NCBI RefSeq assembly: GCF_033439725.1
Contig: NW_026944390.1
Coordinates: 1,240,001 to 1,304,000, forward strand
DNA: 64,000 bases
Origin: Neurospora tetraspora
Taxonomy: Eukaryota; Ascomycota; Sordariomycetes; Sordariales; Sordariaceae
Direction: 5' to 3'
Each line of letters begins with the position of its first letter. Within the stretch, counting starts at the first letter, position 1. The notes beneath the pieces were generated by a model, which was not told where the DNA came from, searched no databases, and worked only from the letters and a program-made list of their open reading frames with translations. Position numbers and translations under genes: made by a program. This document shows positions 55,884 through 64,000 of this stretch, one piece after another.

Positions 55884-56601
55884 GCTCGCCGTCGTCACGG
55901 CCGTCTGTTTCTGCAGAAGGCGAATCCGACGAGCAAGGCCCTCATCATCTCATATGGGTATAGTAAACCTACCAGTCGCTCGAAACTGGGTATCATAGCC
56001 GTGATATCTCATGATGGCGTGCAGGGCTCGGGTTCCGATAAGGAGCACACTGACCTCGAACTCATCGACAGGTTCAAGCCCCGTGATGCCACGCATCTGG
56101 GCACCCTCGGGTCGGGATGCTCCATCAAAGCCGCACGTCCGCCCGGTAAACATCAAGGCGGCCGTGATCTCGTAACGCAGCATCGATCAACAGATGGACT
56201 TCCAGGCATATCCTCACAGATAGGAGCATGGAAACGAGATATTGGTCACTGTCCATGTTTGCCTTCATATTCTAGTTCCACCACAGCTTTGGAAGGAGAG
56301 GGTTTGTCAGTACCTGGGCGGCGTTCAGGTTTGATGAGTGCTGCAGCATTACAACTTTCATCTCAACTCGTCCCAGGCACCAACATCTTTCGAAACTTTC
56401 TCTGCCGTGTCGTGGTCCTCTTCGTTTCTACAACCCCGCGTCACGGAGACAATCATCGCCAGGTCCTCCTCCTTTTGTTGCGCTAGGCCCCTCACTCCTG
56501 GTCACCGGCACCTCGAGGATTATAAAACAACTCCCAATCGAGTTGAAACAGCTTTTCTGGGGCTTCTAGCGTGCCACCACATTCTGATCCAAGATTGCAC
56601 C
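55884..56601. other. Intergenic
   Basis: No supportable gene. A 237-codon plus-strand frame (55773-56486) runs through the end of the MITE-like element and has no domains. Confidence 0.45.
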
Positions 56602-58070
56602 ATGTCCAGCGCGTAAGTTCTTCCCAAACTGACGCTGATATGATTCTTTGACTGACACCTCATTACAGACTACCCACTGCTCTAGGAGCAACAGCGACGG
56701 TGGAACAACCCTCAATTGTTGTCACGTCGTCTCCGGATAGTACTGTAGCAGCCACACATGAGCCTGGCGCAAGCTTGTTGACAGAGACATGCGCGACGCC
56801 TGAGTACACCCTACTTAATTTGGGGCCATCGGCTGTTTACGCGGCCTTTGTTGGTTGCGTAAACACCAGGCAAGACTGCTGCCCTTCCCAGCCTCAATCA
56901 TCGGTAGCAATAGGGTTCAATGACGTGTATCCTAAAGCACCGAATCCCGAACAGGCGGTACTAGAACGCTGCCCCGCCGACTACTATTCAATTTCAGCCA
57001 GTTGCTGCCCCAAGTAAGCACATTCCTGCGTTTGAGGAACGTAACTCAGACTGGAATCATGCTAACCATGACTTTGCAGCGGTTACACCCCATGGACGAC
57101 TGACCTGGGAGGCCAGACACCGTGCTTCAGTGTCCTCCAAGCAGCAATGACACCACCTCCCATCACGAATGCGAATACGGTGTTATCCAATGGGGCTAAG
57201 CCGACCGTTGTCGTCTCCGACGTTGTCTATGCCATCCAGTACCCCGTTCAAGAGCCCATTAACAGCTTTCCTGCGGAGGCTATCGCTGGTACTGTGGCGA
57301 CCGTTCTTGGACTGCTAGTTCTTGCAGGGCTGGCCTTGTTTATCCACAAACGGCGGCAAAGGCGGGAGTTTCTCAACCTGGGAAACGAGCTGAACGACCT
57401 CTACGGCCCTAAAAGAACTCAGGAACCTTCAAATACATCGCGACCAGGAGTACAAGCCAGTGGACCAAGCAGTTTCCAGGACGATAGGACGCTCTGCGAA
57501 GATAGGGCATATTCGCGGAAGTCGAAGGAATCGGACCGGAGTCAGCCACAACAGTCGCCCTTTGATGGACACCAATTCGTGGTCCCGCCCGTCAACCTCC
57601 CTGAGCAGAATGACCTTCAGAAAACGTTGACCCATGAACAGCAACCGGCGAAGCAGGGACTCAACCAGGGATTCAAGTTGCGGGTTGACGAGCCCGACCA
57701 ACAAGCCCCTCAGCATGAGCAAAAGCGATCAAATATTAATGCCACCGAACATGATCTTACCACCCCTTCGCCGTCCGAACTGGAAAAGCCACAACTACCC
57801 GCACTCTCGTGCCAAGAGGAACCGAACGCAGACGACATAGTCAACACAAGCAACTCCGGGGATGATACGTTTGCTTCGACTCACAGCAGCTATCACTCCG
57901 GCCTTCTTCAAGGTCTGACAGTTGAAACTGCCCGTCCAGAGCGCCTCTCACGTGTCTACGCCAAAATGGTCTACACTTCTGGACAGACCAGTATCAAAAG
58001 AAAACCAGTCAACAACACGGAAGAGCAGAAAGATGACAGGAAGTCTTCGTCGGGGGAGGAAGCGAAGTGA
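56602..58070 (+). CDS. Single-pass membrane protein with Cys-rich ectodomain, unknown family
   Basis: Exons 56602-56612 (11 nt), 56669-57013 and 57080-58070 give 448 residues. The N-terminal 180 residues contain Cys clusters (CVNTRQDCCP, CPADYYSISASCCPNGYTPW, TPCFSVLQ), then a membrane helix at about 186-208 (AIAGTVATVLGLLVLAGLALFI) followed by the stop-transfer HKRRQRR. The C-terminal 235 residues are hydrophilic, Gln/Pro/Ser-rich and disordered. No classical signal peptide is visible, so the helix may act as a reverse signal anchor. The layout resembles fungal wall-sensor-like proteins, but no WSC or Mid2 domain can be claimed. The CCPxGYxPW pattern occurs in a family of fungal membrane proteins of unknown function. 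Confidence 0.78.
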
Positions 58071-59418
58071 ATATCGATCATTTCCTTTCATCTTGGGGAG
58101 AACGAAGAGGGAAGGGGGAACGTTGTGGATCACTGTTTGACCATTAGGTATCAGATGACGCAAGCTCATATCTGGCGCAAGTCGTACTTGTGGGTAGGTG
58201 AGACCTGGGCATGAGAGGAGGGCTTATCGGTTGTGTTCAAGACCGGGGCAATCCGGGGTTCGGTCAAGATCACAAAGCGGGATTTGGGGCTCTATGGTGA
58301 TGTCAATACACCGCAAACACGTGTGCTTACTGTTAGACAGACGGGACCACGGTGAACACATGTTACCAGTAGCTGCGCGTCTTTTTAATGAGGAAAAGAA
58401 ACATTCGATCAATTCCGTTGTGGAACCAGCCCTTACCCAAATCATTCCGTGTCCATGCCTTTCACGCCTATTACGACGATCAAACACCTGGAGCGCCTCC
58501 TTCCAGGAACAGAAAGTGGTTAGACACCATGACTGCTTTTGTACGACAACCGAGAAACACACGCTCTCTGGCAAGCCAAATCACACCGAGATTCCATGTT
58601 CCAGGCGCAATATCGAGCTCATCGATCATTGAACACAGTCTCTAGCTTACGAGACCTTCCAGATGTATCTACCCTCTCCTCTAACCTGCACAACGACATC
58701 AACCACAACGGCCCATGGCATCCACAACCCAGCGTACAAACGGCCAATACGAGACAAATTCACAAACCCAGTGGTGATCAGGTACACAAATACACATGTA
58801 AGACGGTAGTTCTACTAGTTCTAGACCTTTCACGGTGTAACCGCACTTATACCAAACATCTGGCACCAAGCCAATTACCTACAATCTGACTTGATGCACT
58901 GTGACGTGCCGAGGGTTCGATCAAGGAGACCAGCTCATCTCCCGCCCGGTTTGGCCAAAAGCTTGTTTCCTATGGTAGCTGATGTGCAAAGGGGATCCCG
59001 GTTTGGTGGAATTCCCAGATGGGTAGGATGGAAGGAGGGAGGGAGGGATGGATGGATGGATGCCCGACTTGGGCTGCTGCAGGTACATAAAGCCATGGTC
59101 GGTCTTTGGAGGGCTGCTCGGGCTGATGAGGGGGGGAAGGAGAACGGTAGTTTGTTGTTTACTGTTATGACATGGCGATATTCTTTACGAAACTGATAAT
59201 AACTTGGTGATATCCGACCGTAACTTCACCAGAATCCGTTGCTAATTTAGTACGACCGATATCCCAGCTATACACTCTACTGCCACTCCTCATTTGGTAA
59301 GCGTCTATCAACTAAACGATTGCCACTGTTAGAACAACAAGAAAACACCCTCTCCACTTTTACAAATATTCATCAAGTTCTAGATCAGCAATTTGGTTCG
59401 GCTACATTCGCCTTCAAG
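58071..59418. other. Intergenic
   Basis: No supportable gene. A GGGA/GGAT microsatellite lies at about 59031-59062. Short frames at 58198-58632 and 58224-58574 have no domain content. Confidence 0.5.
59031..59062 (+). repeat. GGGA/GGAT microsatellite
   Basis: Short tandem run of GGGA units followed by GGAT units. Confidence 0.75.
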
Positions 59419-60903
59419 ATGCCTCGTCTCATAAGACGACCAAGCGAATCCTGTCCTCCGGATCCGGCCCGCTATCCTCTTCCAGAAAGAAAGAATCGAC
59501 GGGATGATGAGAAGAGTTCCCGCAGTCACCGTCGACAGTCCTCCCCAGCGTTGGCACATCGCCGAAGGGAGAGTCGAAGAAGTACATCAGTCGTCAGCAA
59601 CGTGGACCGCCGCTCACACTTCTCGACCATAGACGAGGACCACAAAGATGATCCGGAATCGGATTACAACCCGCGGGATGTTTATTACCTCAGCCACCCT
59701 CATGAACCAAACGATGACAAGGATGATGAAAAGAGTCAATGGAACTTGGACTTGGAAGCTGGGGATGCCACGCCGATGAAACGGAGAGACGGGTATGACG
59801 AAGATGCACGCTCTACTCGTTCACGAGACAGAATAAGACGACCATCCACCATTGGCACTCTCTCGCCGCGTACAAGGTCACCATTGGATCGAAGCCGTCG
59901 ACAGTCAATGCGATCAGACCACGGAACAGATCATCACCGAAGAGGATCCATACGATCAAGACCAAGGCGGGAACCATATCAAGAAGTATCAGACTCCGAA
60001 ACGGCCATCTCTCCTCGCACTCGTCGTCGTCGCCGCCATATCAACCGCTCACCTACACCTCCACATAGAGGTTCAGTCATCCACGCCGGTTACTACCCCC
60101 GTCCACGTCCCAGATCCAGCACAATCCCCCACCACCACCACACCAATTACACCTCCGACGACGAAGACATTCACCACAACAACCCCCGCCGATACCACCG
60201 CCGCGCACACTCCAACCCACCTTCGGCCTCCCGCCATCACTCCTACCAATCCCGCCGCCCCTCCCTCAACCTCGCAACCCTCAAATCCTCCCCCAAAACC
60301 GCCTCCCTCCTCAAAGCCGCTTCCCGCGCTCTCGAAGCCGGCGCCGCCGCCGCCCTCAAACTCCGCAAAGACTCGCCCTCTACTCCCCTTTTTTCCGCCC
60401 AATCAGGCTCCAAAATCGCCGCGGCCGCGCTCGGCGCCGCGGTGGTAGACGGGTTGATTGAGCATGAGCATCGACGCCATCCGAAGTTGATGCGGAAGGG
60501 CGGGTTGCGACATCATGTGGTTAAGCAGGTGGTGCAGAGGGGGGTGGCGGGGTTGGTGGGGGGGGTTTTGGAGGAGGGGTTGACTGGTGGTGGCGGGAAT
60601 GGGAAAGGGGATGGTGGGGATGAGGGGAGGGGAGGAAAGACAAGGAGGAAGGAGAGTGTGAAGAGGGTTGCGAAGGGGATGGTTAGGGATTATGAGAGGT
60701 GGGAGAAGGGGGGTGGAAAGGGGGATGAGGGGAAGGGAAGTCACGGTGTGAAGGAAGAGAATGAGCGGGAGAATGAGAGAAAGGGTGACAGAGGAAGAAG
60801 GGGGAGCGAGAGAGGGAGGGATACGGACGGAGAGGGAAGAAGGGAAAGGACGAGGGGGAGCGAGAGGGGAAGGGAGGGAAGTGTTCGTGGTAGGAGAAGA
60901 TAG
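59419..60903 (+). CDS. Arg/Ser-rich low-complexity protein, unknown
   Basis: A 494-residue frame from MPRLIRRPSESC. The N-terminal two thirds are full of RRxS, SRSR and RS-type pairs plus His/Pro stretches (RRRRRHINRSPTPPHR), like splicing-associated or heavily phosphorylated proteins. Residues about 300-400 are an Ala/Gly-rich conserved-looking part (SLLKAASRALEAGAAAALKLRKD, GSKIAAAALGAAVVDGLIEH) seen in many fungal RS-rich proteins. The end is a Gly/Arg/Glu repeat (GRDTDGEGRRERTRGSERGR). No function is claimed. The coding strand switches from C-rich to G-rich at about 60,430. An in-frame start further upstream at 59320 would need a non-ATG codon and is not used. Confidence 0.75.
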   Translation: MPRLIRRPSESCPPDPARYPLPERKNRRDDEKSSRSHRRQSSPALAHRRRESRRSTSVVSNVDRRSHFSTIDEDHKDDPESDYNPRDVYYLSHPHEPNDDKDDEKSQWNLDLEAGDATPMKRRDGYDEDARSTRSRDRIRRPSTIGTLSPRTRSPLDRSRRQSMRSDHGTDHHRRGSIRSRPRREPYQEVSDSETAISPRTRRRRRHINRSPTPPHRGSVIHAGYYPRPRPRSSTIPHHHHTNYTSDDEDIHHNNPRRYHRRAHSNPPSASRHHSYQSRRPSLNLATLKSSPKTASLLKAASRALEAGAAAALKLRKDSPSTPLFSAQSGSKIAAAALGAAVVDGLIEHEHRRHPKLMRKGGLRHHVVKQVVQRGVAGLVGGVLEEGLTGGGGNGKGDGGDEGRGGKTRRKESVKRVAKGMVRDYERWEKGGGKGDEGKGSHGVKEENERENERKGDRGRRGSERGRDTDGEGRRERTRGSERGREGSVRGRRR

Positions 60904-62068
60904 AAGTGATTTTTTCCGCGGAAGTTGGTGGTTAATAGCTCCACAAGTCGTAGTTGACGTTGTCGTTGAGAATACTTCAAATGACAAACCATAAATCTGA
61001 TTCCGATGGAACGGTTCAAACGTGAGATATGATTCCGATCGGGAAGCTTGCCGATCAACATACCCGTGAACAAACAGAAATGCGGAATACGACGAGCCGA
61101 GGGGTTAACGTACCCGAAACATGTGAAAAGTTGTTGATTACATGGATACCTATTTGAGCATTCAACTGGGATGGAACTCCTGAGAAGAAAGCGTCACTGA
61201 AAATTTCGCCTTCGTAGTCAGCTTGATGTCAACATATCAAATATGTGATCATTGTTACACAGCATTCAGCTACGCCGTCATTGAGTACACCTTTCTGCCA
61301 TCCAAAAGTCAACTAACATGCAAAGCCAAGCTTAGCATTGAGTCTGGCATGTGAAGCCTGCATTGAATGGCATGAAGCAAGAGCAATGTGCGTGTATGCA
61401 GTGGTTATTGGTGGCTTCTTCGTATCCAGCTGAAGTACCTCATAGCAGAGTCAGATCTGAGACACAATCACTAATAACCTTACAGCTGCAACGAATCGGA
61501 TTAAGTTAGCTATGCGGGATCGACATGTTGATGCAAAAGGATAAGAAACTTTAAAGTATCATCGTCCCCCATTTTCACCTCAACGTGACGACAAATCGAG
61601 GTCGACCAGAATGCACAGAAAGCGCCATTGACACTCGACAATATTTCGGCCTGGACCAGCCGTGCCTCCTACACTCAGCTCGGAAACCGTTCCAGGCGAG
61701 CCCAATCTCACGCTCACCCATCGGACTTCCTCCAACGGATTCCCGGAGTACCGAGTTGTGATAGCCGAAACGTGGAAGAAGAAAAGAAAAAGTTGGATGA
61801 TGCCTTCCGGTCAAAACATACAAAACATTGAATGCGCTCAACCATGGTTACCAATTTAGCTTGAGAAATACTTGTTCTTGCTTTCTCTTTTTACTTGAAG
61901 TTCCAACGAAGGACTCCATCATCTGCTTTGTGTGGTTCCTACACTCTCTTCATTCCTCCTCCATCTCCCAGCGCGCCACTCAACTTTGGACTTACAGCAA
62001 TAAAAAATCAAAGTTATACACAAACCAACACAAAAGAATTAGACGCAAGCAATTGCATTTTTGCAACT
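60904..62068. other. Intergenic
   Basis: No gene seen; the last 100 bp are the AC-rich leader of the hydrolase gene. Confidence 0.5.
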
Positions 62069-63072
62069 ATGGGCTCCTCAATGCAAGAATCAAAGCCCAA
62101 GATGACCCGGGTCCTAGCCCTCCACGGCTACGGCACCAGCGGTGAAATCTTTCGATCACAAACAGGCAAGTTTTTCCCTTCTCCTCCTCATCAACCTCAC
62201 TAACACCACCATCATCAACCACAGCCGCATTCCGCCTCAAACTCCCCAAAGAAACCTACACCTTCACCTTCCCCAACGCGCCCCTGCCCTCGGCCCCGAC
62301 CGTCGGCGTCGACAGCATTTGGAACCAAACCCCCAAATTCTACGCCTGGTGGCCAGCCCAGTCCTCCAACACCTCAGAGATCCGGGCCTCGCACGACCAC
62401 CTCGAAGAAATCTTGGCTTCAGAAAAAGAACCCTTCGACCTCGTCATGGGTTTCTCCCAAGGCTGCTCCCTAATCATGTCCTACATCCTCTACCGGTACC
62501 AGGAACACGTGCTTACCCGACCACCCGGAGAAAAATTTGAACTGCCGTTCAAGGGGGTGATGTTCATCTGCGGTGGGCCGTCGTTGCCGGTGCTCCAAGA
62601 CTTGGGCGTGAAAGTGAGCGTAAGGGCGTGGGATGTGAATAACGCCACGGCTGCCTTGCTGCACAAGCGCACGGAGAAGTTGAAGTTCAAGGCGGATAAT
62701 CCTGATACGATTAAACGGGGCGAGGGGCTGTGGGATGAGGTGGGGGATTTGCTTCATGATCCGACGTCCAAAAGGAAAGTGGATCCGAGAGATGTGTTTG
62801 GGTTGGATTTTACGGACCAGAATATGAGGAAGGCGGTGGGCGAGTTGGGAGAGATCGTGCCGACGGTGCATGTGTATGGTGGCAGGGATCCGAGGTGGCC
62901 GGCGAGCGTGCAATTGGCGCAGTTGTTTGAGGGTGGGATGAATGAAAGGTTTGATCATGGCGGTGGTCATGAGTTGCCGAGGACGACGGAGTGTTCGGTG
63001 AGGATGGCGGAGTTGATGGAGAAGTTGAGGAGGAGGGTTGAGGGTTTGGAGGGGGAGGAGTTGAGGAATTAG
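62069..63072 (+). CDS. FSH1: FSH1-family serine hydrolase
   Basis: Exons 62069-62165 and 62225-63072 encode 314 residues. The fold is alpha/beta hydrolase: RVLALHGYGTSGEIFRSQT at 14-32, the nucleophile elbow GFSQG (Ser110), an Asp in VYGGRDP and the catalytic His in DHGGGHELP, all in family order. FSH1 relatives include yeast Fsh1-3, human OVCA2 and esterases of fungal metabolite clusters; the natural substrate is not known and no biosynthetic cluster surrounds it here. The intron uses a GC donor (CAG|GCAAGT...CCACAG), which is the only way to keep the conserved AAFRLKLP join in frame. A mid-protein insert (about 205-235) makes it longer than yeast Fsh1. Confidence 0.9.
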
Positions 63073-63600
63073 GTTACTGTTTGTTGCTCATTTTTGTTTT
63101 CGGTCTTGCTTTATATACTTATGATAGACATGAAAAGGGGATGATAGATGGTGGAAGGAATTATTGTTGGACAAGAAACGAAGAAGGAAAAGCATATCAT
63201 ATCATAGATTGGAGGCCTCAACTCCTAGTTAGCATGATAGCATAAAACGACTTTGTACCACATTGCCCACGTTCACTTTGCTTTACTTGTTCGCCATGTT
63301 CTATCTTGTCTATTCAAAAGACAAGAACCTTCCAAATACTTCACCCAGTGCCTCTACCTCGATATAACGTCTAACTCCGGCCATGCCAATGACCTTTTCA
63401 CGCCCGACACTTTTCCTGTCCATCCCATTTTCTACCAGAGCCAATAATAGTCTATGTAGTTCACCAGCCATATCCCAAACAACAAGATAACCATGCAGGC
63501 CAAGTAACTATGCAAAAAGAAATCTTTCAAGCCCGTGATATCTATACTCCATCCCATGCTCAACTTTCTTCAAAGATATTTGTACAAGGTATATGTCTGT
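63073..63600. other. Convergent intergenic
   Basis: 3' flanks of the hydrolase gene and the right-edge gene. No gene seen. Confidence 0.55.
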
Positions 63601-64000
63601 TTATACAACACGTTTCGACGTGAGCTGCTTCGCAAACGCCTGCTCCCTCTTCGCCGTTTCCCTCATCTCCTCCTCCGTCATCTCTGACCAATTTTCCTCC
63701 CTATCATCTCTCTCAGCGTACCCTCCTTCCTCCGTCAGCACGTCCTCGGTCTCGTTGAAGACGCTCTTCTCCAACTCCGAGTCCGCCCTGATCATGGTCT
63801 TGACAGCCTTAATGGTGAGCGGGCACTCCGCATTCACCCACTCCAGCTGCTTGGCTGCCTCCCTCTGCCAGTTGGCCAAGTTCTCCAAGTCCATGTACTT
63901 CTTGGCCATGATGATCAAGGTGTGCGAGATGGGTCTCGGGCGCTGCGGGAACGAGCCGAGACGACGGAGCTCGAGCGGCAGCTGGTTCTTCACGGCGGAC
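63601..64000 (-). CDS. Partial hypothetical protein (C-terminal part)
   Basis: An open frame of at least 133 codons enters from the right edge and ends at 63601. The visible part is hydrophilic: LPLELRRLGSFPQRPRPISH, then a Met/Lys/Leu region AKKYMDLENLANWQREAAKQ, and a Glu-rich helical tail (NWSEMTEEEMRETAKREQAF). It may begin outside the window. I do not recognise the family; the C-terminal part looks like an alpha-helical, possibly coiled-coil segment. Confidence 0.6.
   Translation of the reverse strand, partial: SAVKNQLPLELRRLGSFPQRPRPISHTLIIMAKKYMDLENLANWQREAAKQLEWVNAECPLTIKAVKTMIRADSELEKSVFNETEDVLTEEGGYAERDDREENWSEMTEEEMRETAKREQAFAKQLTSKRVV

Noticed and set aside
55773-56486. 237-codon plus-strand ORF
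   Set aside because: It begins inside the MITE-like element and has no ordered features; the reverse strand there is not convincing either.

Overview
This window is nuclear DNA of a filamentous ascomycete, most likely a Sordariales member close to Neurospora/Sordaria. The evidence is short (about 45-100 nt) introns with GT(A/G)AGT donors and CT(A/G)AC branch points, C-ending codons in highly expressed genes, an isolated 5S rRNA gene with an upstream TATA element, an intron-bearing tRNA-Leu, and protein sequences such as NST1, RHO2 and mL40 that look sordariomycete. No genus can be fixed without a search.

Layout. 1-3050: a pyrimidine-rich leader at the left edge, then an unusual minus-strand ladder of at least 23 tiny introns separated by micro-exons (about 0.86-3.05 kb). 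3878-12610: tRNA-Leu(CAG), an ATG33-like gene, the 5S gene, TMA20, an I78-type protease inhibitor, a lysine/glutamate-rich coiled-coil protein, and two adjacent tandem-repeat arrays under a TATA box. 12.6-20.4 kb: mostly gene-poor, with a small secreted protein (15.66 kb) and a Cys-rich single-pass membrane protein (17.7-18.9 kb). 20.4-26.6 kb: the large NST1 gene, followed after its stop by an in-frame repeat-bearing reading frame, then a TA-flanked inverted-repeat element. 29.4-34.3 kb: RHO2 GTPase, mitochondrial mL40, and a Lys/Thr-repeat protein. 34.3-37.4 kb: non-coding, with copy 1 of a small inverted-repeat element. 37.4-54.9 kb: a dense housekeeping block of ADE6, SGT2, a RING-CH protein, GAL1, TTI2 and FIG4. 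54.9-64 kb: copy 2 of the inverted-repeat element, a single-pass membrane protein, an Arg/Ser-rich protein, an FSH1-type hydrolase, and the 3' part of an unidentified gene cut by the right edge.

The genes do not form a pathway cluster; they are ordinary dispersed eukaryotic genes (purine synthesis, galactose catabolism, PI(3,5)P2 turnover, PIKK assembly, tail-anchored protein targeting, mitophagy, translation). The signals that ordinary annotation does not explain are the micro-exon ladder with near-uniform introns, the open frame beyond the NST1 stop, two unrelated MITE-like elements, a 5S isotype with paired helix changes, a 6-nt RHO2 exon, and a repeated pattern in which the coding strand of many genes flips from C-rich to G-rich near its 3' end.
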